A stretch of 56,108 nucleotides of DNA. It comes from Lentisphaerae bacterium RIFOXYA12_FULL_48_11 (lineage in GTDB: Bacteria > Verrucomicrobiota > Kiritimatiellia > UBA8416 > YA12-FULL-48-11). The stretch spans positions 453 through 56,560 of the forward strand of contig MHBM01000305.1 in assembly GCA_001804885.1 (NCBI GenBank), given 5' to 3'. A program made the position numbers and the translations under genes. The notes below the pieces were generated by a model that was given only the letters and a program-made list of their open reading frames with translations, did no database searches and was not told the origin of the DNA. Of this stretch, positions 44,001 to 51,972 are shown one piece after another (the stretch's first letter is position 1; each line of letters begins with the position of its first letter).

Positions 44001-44348
44001 ATGGGTCTGCTTTTGGGGAGTGCAGGTGTATTGATCGTAGTATTGAGGAATATTCTTGAGAGAAGGAGTGAATTGGCACTTCTTGACGCTGTGGGATATA
44101 ATCGAAGGAATCTGAACAAAGTGATTCTGCTGGAACATGGCATTATTGTCTGCATTGGGCTTGCAATAGGTTGTATTGCTTCTTTTGCCGCAATGTGGCC
44201 ATCCCTTCAATCACAGGGCAGTAATATTCCTGTCGCGATTATGTTGTTTTTCATTATTGCCATTGTATTGCTGCAATTCATCTGTATTGGAGCTTCAATC
44301 CGCATTGCCATGCATTCATCTTTGGTTGCCTCTTTGCGTAATGAATAA
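41001..44348 (+). CDS. Large FtsX-domain ABC permease
   Basis: 1115 residues. One N-terminal membrane helix (about 15-40) is followed by a long periplasmic domain (to about 510), a FtsX core of three helices (about 510-640), a central pair of helices (about 660-710), a second large extracytoplasmic region, and a second FtsX core (about 990-1110). Two FtsX cores in one chain correspond to the LolC/LolE halves fused, as in YbbP/DevC-like giant permeases. Likely extracts or releases an envelope lipid, lipoprotein or surface polymer using the upstream ATPase. No strong ribosome site is seen before the ATG. Confidence 0.9.
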   Translation: MKLLGLSIRSSLFYWRSHLSVLTGTALACAILTGAMLVGDSVRYSLNKNALLRLGNIHFALNSYDRYFREDLAVRLEAESAVKMVPALVMRGIALCRKGDRGDALQVNNVQIIGVDERFWTLSGIAESPVLSNESIAVNRKLAAKLGIAAGDEISIRFGKPSLLPRDAPLSSRKSDETVRGAFVLSGVVDDSQLGRFSLYANQIVPYNVFVSLQWLQKNSLLEGRSNLLLTAGKNEITPVQLNECIKKTWNIEDIGLVIRDFPKRELLQLESDRVFLDPFITSEALKIEQSAGSLTYLVNSIYRTSDNGSLGTPYSFVEALSPSPAGILGVVPEDMRDDEIILNKWMADCLSAKSGDDVSISYYELTSVNKFVEKTTNYKVHAVLDMHEITGELDLAPRFPGLTDAERCTEWDIGMPMDRVKIEDKANETYWKAYRHTPKAFVTLAAGQKMWANRFGNLTAARYSTQRYNKQQILRILRDTVDPIDAGLTFLPVRESALKAVNESMDFGQLFVGMSFFLVISALMLTGLLFAFGIQQRSTEMGILLATGFTPVTVRNILMLESCLVAGAGAVAGAFLATFYTRGLIWGLGNYWQGAVAGSTIFYHAQPLTVFIGAITSFVCAMLSMLFSIRRETGRTVHALLSEYIGEDTPVKGNKARGQWLWFVFPSAGLIIAAWVIVNSITTGMHNATESFFISGALLLASSIGLTRQVLVKWTSPGNFMSLSGLAVRNTGRRRGRSLAVVSLLACGCFMVFAVCSMQMDVSANAWMRFSGTGGFALFGESTIPIQVDINSPEGRHKLRLDGDDLLNDVRIVSVKVRDGDDASCLNLNRAQVSRLLGVDAAEFLARNAFMVDEKKEKTWELLNKALPGGEIPGIAGDADTATWGLKKKTGKDGDVLIYRDEKGQQLKVKLVGKLPMRLSVFQGTVLISSSAFAAKYPSESGYRIFLVDAPRGDLKKVDDLLSQALGKYGIDFIESVDRLKEFYAVESTYMSMFLVLGGMGLLLGSAGVLIVVLRNILERRSELALLDAVGYNRRNLNKVILLEHGIIVCIGLAIGCIASFAAMWPSLQSQGSNIPVAIMLFFIIAIVLLQFICIGASIRIAMHSSLVASLRNE

Positions 44349-44434
44349 AATATAAGTTGCAGGGTATTCAAGAGGTACAGCTGCCGTGTGACAGTATCAA
44401 TAAGCAGAGGAAAATATTTGTTTTAGAAGAAGTA

Positions 44435-45385
44435 TCAGCCGCCGCCACTCCAGGATCCGCCACCGCCATAGCCTGACCATGACCCGCTTCCTGTCCGTGA
44501 GCCCCCTGATACTGATATGTTACCCGACCAGATAGAATTTCCCGCCGAGCCCTGTGCGGAGAGATCTCCGTCTCCTGAGATAGAGCCCGAAATTGAGCCG
44601 GATTCACTACCGGAATATGAACCAGAGACTGTTCCATCGGATCCAATGGTAATCGAGAATGAACCACTGACAGGAAACCCTTCAATCGATCCACTCCAGC
44701 CTCCTGAAAAACCTCCGGCATACGCAGAAGTATCTTCACCCGATCCGTCGCTGGTTGCTCCGCCACCTCCGCCATCTCCTCCACCACCTGCAGCAGCAGC
44801 AACCCCTCCAACTGCAACCACGCCGACTCCTGCCGCCCAATATGGATGCTTGACGACCCAGTTTTTGGTGTTTCTAGCAGCCGTTTTAATCACAGATTCT
44901 TTGCCGGGTGTTCCACCTGTAGAAATAAGTTGCCTTCCGACGGCCTTGCTATACTTGCTGTAGTTGTCTGCAATACGGACTTCAAGGCGTGCAGCACCTT
45001 CACCTTTATCCGTCAGAAGTTTGACAACATGCTGGAACCTGTCAGTGTTTGGCATTTTGCTGGAATTCAGTTGCAGTGTTTTCTTATCCACAACTGATTT
45101 CATCACTGGATTTTTTACTTTTACATTCAGAATTTCCTTTGCCTGTTCGGGGGTAAGGTTGACAGGTTGATCCTTGTCATCAAATGCAGTAATTTCGAAA
45201 TTCATTTCTGTGTGAGGGGCCTTGAAACCAGCCGAATCCGGAAAGTTAAGTTGTTTGACCGCTATTCTTTTGATGGCCTTTGCGAGGTATATATACTTTT
45301 CAATATCCGCAATTTGTGCAAATGAGGACAAACAAAAAACAAAAATAACAACAGTAGATATGAGCAGTTTCTTTGTTATGACCAT
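44435..45385 (-). CDS. Exported Gly/Ser-rich protein of unknown function
   Basis: 316 residues. Signal peptide (LLISTVVIFVFCLSSFAQ), a globular part (about 20-190), a hydrophobic Gly/Ala stretch around WAAGVGVVAVGGVAAAAGG, then a poly-Gly linker and a Gly/Ser-rich tail of short 'SGS-SGS' beta-like repeats to the C-terminus. I start it at ATG 45385, which has GAAGGAGG five bases upstream. I do not recognise the family. The tail suggests a cell-surface or extracellular role. It is the only minus-strand gene of the right half, facing the ABC permease tail to tail. Confidence 0.8.
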   Translation of the reverse strand: MVITKKLLISTVVIFVFCLSSFAQIADIEKYIYLAKAIKRIAVKQLNFPDSAGFKAPHTEMNFEITAFDDKDQPVNLTPEQAKEILNVKVKNPVMKSVVDKKTLQLNSSKMPNTDRFQHVVKLLTDKGEGAARLEVRIADNYSKYSKAVGRQLISTGGTPGKESVIKTAARNTKNWVVKHPYWAAGVGVVAVGGVAAAAGGGGDGGGGGATSDGSGEDTSAYAGGFSGGWSGSIEGFPVSGSFSITIGSDGTVSGSYSGSESGSISGSISGDGDLSAQGSAGNSIWSGNISVSGGSRTGSGSWSGYGGGGSWSGGG

Positions 45386-45568
45386 GACCGCCTCCTTCTG
45401 TACCATTGATTGTTTGTCACCAACAATATCATACAGTGTATACATCGTAAACTTATTTCATGTTCCTGAACGTATCCGTAGAAACCATTATTCGATCTTA
45501 AACCCAAGAAAAAAGGCTTTATGTTGCATTGGTGAGAAAGTCAGCAGACAACTTGAATCGTTAAAAGT

Positions 45569-45598
45569 TTGACACTTGTTTAATGATTCCTGCATAAT
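45569..45598 (+). promoter_or_regulatory. Candidate rex promoter
   Basis: TTGACA (45569-45574), 18-base spacer, CATAAT (45593-45598). Transcription would start near 45605, so the ATG at 45607 would be nearly leaderless while the ATG at 45628 would have a short leader. This bears on the rex start. Confidence 0.5.
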
Positions 45599-45606
45599 GT
45601 ATTTTC

Positions 45607-46242
45607 ATGATTTCAAAACATACCGAGATGCCGCAATCTGTGATAAGTCGTTTGACCCGTTATCTGGCGCATGTGCAGACACTTTGTGCCCAAGACATCA
45701 AGTGGATTTCGTCACAGGATATTGCCGACAATCTTGGACTTACGAGTTCAACCGTTCGCCAGGATCTATCATATCTAGATTTTTCTGGTGTTTCCAAAAG
45801 AGGTTATGAAACAGGCGGCCTTGAGAAAGTATTGAGCGCGATTCTAGGAGCTGATGTGCAGTGGAAGATGGTGGTGGTTGGGGCAGGGAACCTTGGGAAG
45901 GCACTGGCTTTGCACGAAGAATTCTCACGCCGAGGCTTCAATATTGTCGGGATATTTGATGCAGACCCCAAAAAAATAGGCAAGAAAGTTGGTGATCTGG
46001 CAATAATGGGTCAGCGTGAAATCCCCATGGTTATTGCTGAAAATAAAGTTGATATCGGCGTAATCGCCGTACCTTCATCTTCCGCTCAGAGCGTCGCTGA
46101 TATGCTGATTATGTCTGGAATTAAGGGATTATTGAATTTGGCATTAACGCATATAGTTGCACCAAAACATATTCCGGTTGTGGATTCCAGAGTGGTTGCA
46201 AGCTTGCTTGAGTTGTCTCACACGCTGAAATTCGGGCGATAG
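45607..46242 (+). CDS. rex: Redox-sensing transcriptional repressor Rex
   Basis: 211-residue NADH/NAD+-sensing repressor. N-terminal winged helix (WISSQDIADNLGLTSSTVRQDLSYLDFSG), Rossmann fold with VVVGAGNLGKAL for NAD(H), and the C-terminal domain-swap helix (VVDSRVVASLLELSHTLKF). NADH is known to release Rex from DNA, so genes for NADH disposal are switched on when the NADH/NAD+ ratio is high. It stands directly upstream of the [FeFe] hydrogenase operon and probably controls it through the palindrome at 46310. ATG 45628 (MPQSVISRL) is an alternative start favoured by the promoter position. Confidence 0.95.
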   Translation: MISKHTEMPQSVISRLTRYLAHVQTLCAQDIKWISSQDIADNLGLTSSTVRQDLSYLDFSGVSKRGYETGGLEKVLSAILGADVQWKMVVVGAGNLGKALALHEEFSRRGFNIVGIFDADPKKIGKKVGDLAIMGQREIPMVIAENKVDIGVIAVPSSSAQSVADMLIMSGIKGLLNLALTHIVAPKHIPVVDSRVVASLLELSHTLKFGR

Positions 46243-46302
46243 TGTCAATCTTCCTCCAGCATTTATCTAAAAAATAGAGTTTTCTTGAATATATCGTGAA
46301 AA

Positions 46303-46331
46303 TTTAAACGTTAAATAATTAACACTATATC
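46303..46331 (+). promoter_or_regulatory. Candidate hnd operon promoter
   Basis: TTTAAA (46303-46308), 17-base spacer, TATATC (46326-46331). Weak hexamers but correct spacing, and the whole spacer is occupied by the Rex-like palindrome. A second possibility is TTGACC (46333-46338) with a poor -10. Confidence 0.35.
46310..46323. promoter_or_regulatory. Rex-like operator upstream of the [FeFe] hydrogenase operon
   Basis: GTTAA-ATAA-TTAAC is a perfect inverted repeat with a four-base centre and reproduces the core of the Rex pattern TTGTTAA-N4-TTAACAA; one outer A also matches. It lies 70 bases after the rex stop and 121 bases before the hndA start, within a potential promoter spacer. Together with the adjacent rex gene this is a strong candidate operator. 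Confidence 0.65.
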
Positions 46332-46443
46332 CTTGACCATTGTAAGCTGGTCGGATAGCTTTTGTGATCTTTTGAAGCAATGAAAGGTTTGAACCCCGTC
46401 TAACAATTAAAGGAACATGTTAGACTTAAAAAAGCGGAGGAAA

Positions 46444-47001
46444 ATGGCTATGGCCGCTAAGACATGCACTTGTTCGTTGGAAGTCAACGAACAAGAACTT
46501 TTGAAACGTCTCGATGATGTTCTTAATGATTACAAGGGGAAGCCAGGAGCTCTTATTCCTGTACTCCAGATAACCCAGAAGATGTTCGGATATCTTCCTG
46601 AGGTCGCACTCAAGCGGATAAGCAGGAAACTTGACAAACCGTTCAGTGAAGTTGCCGGTGTTGTCGGGTTCTATTCTTTTTTTTCCACTGTTCCTCGCGG
46701 CAGGCATCTGATCAGGGTATGTCTGGGAACTGCATGTTATGTGAGGGGTGGCAAACAGGTGCTGGATGCGATAAAGAAAAATCTCTCCATTGATGTAGGA
46801 GAGACTACTACTGATAGAAATTTTTCACTGGAAGTGGCCAGGTGTTTTGGAGCATGCGGACTGGCTCCGGCAATAACTGTTGATGACGATGTGCATCAGC
46901 GAGTCAAACCGGCAAGGGTCAAGGAAATCCTGGAGGCCTATTTGCCGGGGAAGGCTGTTAAGAGAGTAAAATCTCCAGGTAAAAAAGGGGGACGGAAATG
47001 A
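46444..47001 (+). CDS. hndA: [FeFe] hydrogenase subunit HndA (NuoE-like)
   Basis: About 185-residue [2Fe-2S] subunit of an NAD(P)-linked or bifurcating hydrogenase. The N-terminal helical part is followed by a thioredoxin fold with the full ligand set CLGTAC and CFGAC; a basic tail (KRVKSPGKKGGRK) ends it. I take ATG 46444, next to GCGGAGG; ATG 46417 after AAAGGA and ATG 46450 are possible. The stop overlaps the next start by four bases (ATGA). Confidence 0.93.
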   Translation: MAMAAKTCTCSLEVNEQELLKRLDDVLNDYKGKPGALIPVLQITQKMFGYLPEVALKRISRKLDKPFSEVAGVVGFYSFFSTVPRGRHLIRVCLGTACYVRGGKQVLDAIKKNLSIDVGETTTDRNFSLEVARCFGACGLAPAITVDDDVHQRVKPARVKEILEAYLPGKAVKRVKSPGKKGGRK

Positions 47002-50000
47002 CCAGGATGACAGTGATAACAAGCCCCGATATTTTAAAAGATGTCAGGGATAGAATAAAGCCTGGACTGGACCATCGTACCAAGCCGAGCGACGACAAGG
47101 ATGATAGCAAGCGTTATGTGCTAGTGTGTACCGGTGGTGGCTGCATAGCTTCTGGTGCGCTCGATGTAAAAGCCGCACTGGAAAAGGAAATAAAGAAGAA
47201 TGGACTGACTTCGCAGGTGAAGGTGTTTTCTACTGGATGTCTGGGCCCATGCGCTCTCGGTCCGGTGCTGGTAGTTCAGCCTGAAGGTGTTTTTTATCAG
47301 AATTTAAAACCAGGGGATGCGGTCCAGATAGTGAAGGATCATTTTAAGAAAGGGAAAATTGTCGAACGGCTGGTTAATAAGAAAGCTGTCACCGGAGCTG
47401 CAGTCCCGAAGATGAACGAAATTGATTTTCTTTCCAAACAGACAAAGATTGTGCTTCGTAATTGTGGTGTTATCGACCCTGTCAGCATAGAAGAATACAT
47501 CGCCAGGGATGGATATGCAGCCTTGGCCAAAGTTCTGACGGAAATGACTCCGGATCAGGTTGTCGAGACAGTAAAAGCATCCGGCATCAGAGGCCGTGGC
47601 GGTGCCGGTTTCCCTACATGGTTGAAGTGGAGTCTTGCGAAGAAGGCGGCAGGCTCAGAGAAGTTTGTTCTCTGTAATGCGGATGAAGGAGATCCAGGCG
47701 CATTCATGGATCGTAGTGTGCTTGAGGGCGATCCTCATAGCATTATTGAGGCGATGGCGATTGCAGGTTATGCCATTGGCGCACAGCGGGGTTTTGTTTA
47801 TGTCCGCGCCGAATATCCCCTTGCAGTTGAGCGGCTCGGTAAGTCAATTGAAGATGCCCGGGAGAGTGGTTTGCTTGGTGTAAACATCATGGGTAAGGGC
47901 TTCAAATTTGACTTGGAAATAAGGATGGGCTCTGGTGCATTTGTTTGCGGCGAGGAAACAGCCCTGATGACATCCATAGAAGGCAATCGTGGCGAACCGA
48001 GGCCGAGACCTCCATTCCCGGCAAACAGAGGATTGTGGAGTAAACCGAGCGTCCTGAATAATGTCGAAACCTACGCCGCCATTCCTGTAATTATTCTCAA
48101 AGGAGCGGAATGGTATGCATCGTATGGCACAGAAAAGAGCAAGGGTACAAAAGTGTTTGCGCTGGCTGGAGCAGTAAGCACTACCGGGCTTGTGGAGATT
48201 CCTATCGGTACACCGCTCGGCGAGATCATTTATGATATTGGAGGAGGCATACCGGACGGAAAAAAATTCAAGGCCGCACAAATAGGTGGCCCGTCAGGTG
48301 GCTGTATCCCGAAGCAGCATTTGAATGTTCCGGTTGATTACGAATCCCTTATTGAGCTAGGTGCAATAATGGGATCAGGCGGATTGATCGTTATGGATGA
48401 AGACACCTGCATGGTTGATGTAGCACGATATTTCCTTGATTTCGTGCAAGATGAATCATGCGGTAAGTGTGTACCCTGCAGGGTGGGTACCAAGCGTATG
48501 CTGGAGATTCTTGAGCGTATTTGTGAAGGTAAGGGTGAGGAAGGGGATATAGAGAAGCTTATAAAACTTGGGGAACAGATCAAGGATACCGCATTATGCG
48601 GGCTAGGGCAGACAGCCCCGAATCCTGTCCTTTCCACCATACGACACTTTCGTGATGAGTACATTGCCCATATACGGGACAAGCGTTGTCCTGCCGGCGT
48701 ATGTCCTTCTCTTGTAAAGGCTCCGTGCTCCAATGCTTGCCCGGCAGGGGTCAATGTGCCCGGGTTTGTGTCGCTGGTAGGGGAGAAACGTTATTCAGAT
48801 GCACTCAAGCTTCACAGGGAGCGAAATCCTTTTGCAGCGGTATGTGCTTCTGTATGTTTCCATACCTGCGAAAATAAGTGCAGGAGATCAAAGCTTGATA
48901 AGCCTCTTGCAATCAGGGGTGTTAAGCGCTTCATGGTGGAGAAGGAGGGTGTTCCAGTTATTCCTGAAGTTCGTAAGGACGACATCAATGCCCGGAAGAA
49001 GATTGCTATCATAGGCGGTGGACCATCTGGATTATCTTGTGCATATTTTCTGGCGCGTCTGGGCTATAAGCCAACAGTATTTGAAGCAGAACGTCAGGCA
49101 GGAGGAATGCTGGTCCAGACCATACCGGCGTATAGACTTACCCGGAAGACATTGAACAAAGAAATCAAGATGATCCAGGGGATGGGTGTTCAGCTTCAAA
49201 CCGGTAAGGCACTGGGTAAGGACTTCTCGTTGAAACAACTGAAAGACAAAGGATTCCAGGCTGTATTCCTGGGAATAGGTGCTGCGAAAGGCACAAGGAT
49301 GGGGATTACTGGTGATGATGCCAGGGGGGTTGCCGATGGAATCCAGTTCCTTAGGGAATATAACCTTAAGGAAAAAACGAATGTCGGTAAAAATGTTGCC
49401 GTTATCGGTGGTGGTAATGCTGCAATTGATGTTGCCCGTACTGCCCTGCGACTCGGATCCAAGTCCGTAACAGTGATCTATCGTCGGACAAGGGAAGAAA
49501 TGCCTGCATGGGCAGAAGAAGTGGATGAGGCGATCAGGGAAGGTGTAAAATTCGAGTTTCTGACAGCACCACGTGAGATTGTCACCTCGAATGGTAAAGT
49601 AACTGGTGTAAAATGCAGTCGAATGCAGCTTGGCGAGTTTGACCGAAGTGGCAGACGACGACCTATGGAAAAAACGGGAACAGATATTGTGATTGAAGCC
49701 GATCAGGTTGTTGCGGCAATAGGTCAGGCTGTCGACGCCTCGGGTATAGTCGATGGCACAGGGCTGAAGCTCAGCAAAGGCAGCCTGATCGAAGTGGATC
49801 CGTTAACGGGTCAGACTTCTGTTGAGTGGGTGTTCGCCGGCGGTGATGCCGTCAGCGGTCCTGCGTCCGTTATTGAAGCTGTCGGAGCAGGAGAGCGTGC
49901 CGCTGTTGGTATTGATAAATACCTTACAGGTGCCGAGCATGGTTTCTGGCGTAAGGAAGTTGAAATTGATACTTTCTTCGACCCTGACGCTGAGCCGGTC

Positions 50001-50144
50001 ATGACTGAACGCGCTGAAATACGTCTTGTTCCTGTAGAGAAACGGAAGAGCTTTGATGAAGTTGAACTTGTTTGGAATGAACAAACCGCTATTCGCGAAG
50101 CCAAGCGTTGTCTGCGGTGTGATTATCGTGGCAAATGCCAGTAA
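46998..50144 (+). CDS. HndB-HndC-GltD fusion of the [FeFe] hydrogenase complex
   Basis: 1048 residues combining three modules. HndB-like ferredoxin (about 40-118; CTGGGC, GCLGPC). HndC/NuoF-like (about 140-555) with GRGGAGFPTWLKW near 198, NADEGDPGAFMDR, and [4Fe-4S] SCGKCVPC near 487. A complete GltD-like module (about 575-1040) with Fe-S helices (CSNACPAGVNVPGF, CFHTCENKCRRSK), FAD site IAIIGGGPSGLSCAY near 669 and NADPH-type site VAVIGGGNAAIDVARTA near 799. The GltD module takes the place of HndC's usual C-terminal two-cluster ferredoxin. The result has FMN/NADH and FAD/NAD(P)H sites in one chain, next to an [FeFe] hydrogenase. Overlaps hndD's upstream region. Confidence 0.93.
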   Translation: MTRMTVITSPDILKDVRDRIKPGLDHRTKPSDDKDDSKRYVLVCTGGGCIASGALDVKAALEKEIKKNGLTSQVKVFSTGCLGPCALGPVLVVQPEGVFYQNLKPGDAVQIVKDHFKKGKIVERLVNKKAVTGAAVPKMNEIDFLSKQTKIVLRNCGVIDPVSIEEYIARDGYAALAKVLTEMTPDQVVETVKASGIRGRGGAGFPTWLKWSLAKKAAGSEKFVLCNADEGDPGAFMDRSVLEGDPHSIIEAMAIAGYAIGAQRGFVYVRAEYPLAVERLGKSIEDARESGLLGVNIMGKGFKFDLEIRMGSGAFVCGEETALMTSIEGNRGEPRPRPPFPANRGLWSKPSVLNNVETYAAIPVIILKGAEWYASYGTEKSKGTKVFALAGAVSTTGLVEIPIGTPLGEIIYDIGGGIPDGKKFKAAQIGGPSGGCIPKQHLNVPVDYESLIELGAIMGSGGLIVMDEDTCMVDVARYFLDFVQDESCGKCVPCRVGTKRMLEILERICEGKGEEGDIEKLIKLGEQIKDTALCGLGQTAPNPVLSTIRHFRDEYIAHIRDKRCPAGVCPSLVKAPCSNACPAGVNVPGFVSLVGEKRYSDALKLHRERNPFAAVCASVCFHTCENKCRRSKLDKPLAIRGVKRFMVEKEGVPVIPEVRKDDINARKKIAIIGGGPSGLSCAYFLARLGYKPTVFEAERQAGGMLVQTIPAYRLTRKTLNKEIKMIQGMGVQLQTGKALGKDFSLKQLKDKGFQAVFLGIGAAKGTRMGITGDDARGVADGIQFLREYNLKEKTNVGKNVAVIGGGNAAIDVARTALRLGSKSVTVIYRRTREEMPAWAEEVDEAIREGVKFEFLTAPREIVTSNGKVTGVKCSRMQLGEFDRSGRRRPMEKTGTDIVIEADQVVAAIGQAVDASGIVDGTGLKLSKGSLIEVDPLTGQTSVEWVFAGGDAVSGPASVIEAVGAGERAAVGIDKYLTGAEHGFWRKEVEIDTFFDPDAEPVMTERAEIRLVPVEKRKSFDEVELVWNEQTAIREAKRCLRCDYRGKCQ

Positions 50145-50158
50145 AGGAGAGGCGAATC

Positions 50159-51931
50159 ATGCCAAAACTGACAATAGATGGGAAGCCGGTTGAAGTTGTT
50201 GATGGGACTACCATATATGATGCTGCCAGGAAACACGGAATACGGATTCCGACACTTTGCTACCTGGAAAGTATTCAGGCCATAGGGGCGTGCAGAGTCT
50301 GTGTCGTGGAAGTTGAAGGTGCAAGAACTCTCGTTGCCTCGTGCGTAATGCCTGCAGCGGAAGGTATGAAGGTTATCACGAACAGCCGGAGAGTGAGGGA
50401 AGCAAGACGTGCAGTGGTTGAACTTCTGCTCTCGGAACACAACGGTAACTGCCAGACTTGTGAGCGGAATAATGACTGCGAATTACAGGCTGTCGCTTTT
50501 GATCTTGGTATAAAAGAGATTACGTACGAGGGAGGTAAAACCAAGGCTGATGTTGATTCAAGCACAGAGGCGATTGTCCGCGATAACGGCAAATGTATAA
50601 AATGTCGGCGATGTGTTGCTGTGTGCACCCAGGTACAGAAGGTTGGCGCACTCTTTCCCCAATTCCGCGGATTCAAAACAGTAATAGGACCAGCTTTCGG
50701 CAGGGATCTGGATGCAGTAACTTGCATACAGTGCGGGCAGTGTGCCGCGGTTTGTCCCGTAGGGGCAATTGTTGAAAAGGACCATATCGGCCGGGTCTGG
50801 ACAGCGCTTGACGACCCGACTAAAACTGTCGTGGTTCAGACAGCTCCAGCAGTAAGGGCAGCACTTGGTGAGTGTTTTGGAATGCCTGCGGGCACGCTGG
50901 TCACCGGTAAAATGGTTGCCGCGTTGCGGCGCCTCGGATTTGACACTGTTTTTGACACCAATTTTACTGCTGATTTGACGATTATTGAGGAAGGCATGGA
51001 GCTTCTTTCGCGCCTGAAAAAAGCTGTGAAGGACAAGAAGCCTGCGGCACTGCCGCAGTTTACAAGCTGTTCGCCGGGATGGATCAAATATGTAGAACAT
51101 TTCTACCCTGAGTTTATTCCAAATCTTTCAACATGCAAATCGCCTCAGCAGATGTTCGGCACTGTAGCCAAAACATACTGGGCAAAAAAAATTGGAAAGA
51201 AGGCGGAGGATATTTTTGTTGTATCAGTAATGCCCTGTGTTGCAAAAAAATATGAATGCAGCAGGCCGGAAATGAATGATAGCGGCGTACAGGATGTAGA
51301 TGCTGTATTGACGACCAGGGAACTTGGCAGAATGATCAAACAGGCTGGTATTGATTTTACATCGTTGCCAGACGAAGTTGTTGATCCCATTATGGGTGTA
51401 TCGTCAGGTGCTGCTGATATTTTTGCGAATACCGGCGGCGTAATGCAGGCGGCACTGAGAACCGCATTTGAAGTTATTACTGGGAGGGAACTTCCTTTTG
51501 AGAACCTCTATATTGAGGCAATCGCGGGGATGGAAGGCATCAAGGAGGCTGAGGTAACCATTGAAGGCACATTGCCGGAATGGTCTTTCCTTGAGGGTGT
51601 CACTTGCAAGTTTGCTGTTGCGCACGGCATAGGGAATGCGCACAGGCTGATGGAAAACCTGAAGTCTGGAAAATCAAGTTATCATTTTGTCGAGGTAATG
51701 ACATGTCCTGGCGGGTGTATAGGCGGTGGCGGACAACCCAGGCTGACTACAGATGCCATAAGGAAAAATCGTATCAAGGCGATATACAAGGAAGATGCCG
51801 GCAAGAAAGTCCGCAAGTCTCATGAAAATCCGAAGATCAAGCAGATTTACGGCGAGTTTTTAAACATGCCGCTTGGTGAAAAATCTCATCACCTTTTGCA
51901 TACTGAATATGTAAGCAGAGATAGGGTATAA
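50159..51931 (+). CDS. hndD: [FeFe] hydrogenase catalytic subunit HndD
   Basis: 590 residues. N-terminal [2Fe-2S] domain (LCYLE, ACRVC, SC), His-Cys [4Fe-4S] (HNGNCQTCERNNDCELQ), two-cluster ferredoxin (CIKCRRCVAVC, CIQCGQCAAVCPVGA), then the H domain. Active-site motifs: L1 TSCSPGW (Cys304-Ser305), L2 MPCVAKKYE (Cys360), L3 EVMTCPGGCIGGGGQP (Cys516, Cys520). In the consensus TSCCPxW the second Cys ligates the H-cluster; here it is Ser. The C-terminal small-subunit-like domain (KIKQIYGEFLNMPLGEKSHHLLHTEY) is fused. I start at ATG 50159 after AGGAGAGG. No HydE/F/G maturases are in the window. Confidence 0.95.
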   Translation: MPKLTIDGKPVEVVDGTTIYDAARKHGIRIPTLCYLESIQAIGACRVCVVEVEGARTLVASCVMPAAEGMKVITNSRRVREARRAVVELLLSEHNGNCQTCERNNDCELQAVAFDLGIKEITYEGGKTKADVDSSTEAIVRDNGKCIKCRRCVAVCTQVQKVGALFPQFRGFKTVIGPAFGRDLDAVTCIQCGQCAAVCPVGAIVEKDHIGRVWTALDDPTKTVVVQTAPAVRAALGECFGMPAGTLVTGKMVAALRRLGFDTVFDTNFTADLTIIEEGMELLSRLKKAVKDKKPAALPQFTSCSPGWIKYVEHFYPEFIPNLSTCKSPQQMFGTVAKTYWAKKIGKKAEDIFVVSVMPCVAKKYECSRPEMNDSGVQDVDAVLTTRELGRMIKQAGIDFTSLPDEVVDPIMGVSSGAADIFANTGGVMQAALRTAFEVITGRELPFENLYIEAIAGMEGIKEAEVTIEGTLPEWSFLEGVTCKFAVAHGIGNAHRLMENLKSGKSSYHFVEVMTCPGGCIGGGGQPRLTTDAIRKNRIKAIYKEDAGKKVRKSHENPKIKQIYGEFLNMPLGEKSHHLLHTEYVSRDRV

Positions 51932-51945
51932 TTACAGCTAAAAGG

Positions 51946-51961
51946 AAAAATATATATTTTT
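51946..51961. repeat. AT palindrome between hndD and the receiver gene
   Basis: AAAAATATATATTTTT is a perfect 16-base palindrome just before the AGGAGG ribosome site of the next gene. It could form a weak hairpin with a T run, damping transcription into the two-component genes; it may also simply be AT-rich spacer. Confidence 0.3.
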
Positions 51962-51972
51962 GAGGAGGTAAT

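Noticed and set aside
44517-44963. Proline-rich plus-strand reading frame opposite the Gly/Ser-rich gene
   Set aside because: It is the antisense of Gly-rich codons, has no ribosome site or family likeness, and the minus-strand gene has a signal peptide and GAAGGAGG.
46417-51931. Respiratory complex I (nuoEFG)
   Set aside because: No membrane Nuo subunits, the HndB-type ferredoxin is present, and the third gene carries H-cluster motifs, so it is a hydrogenase.
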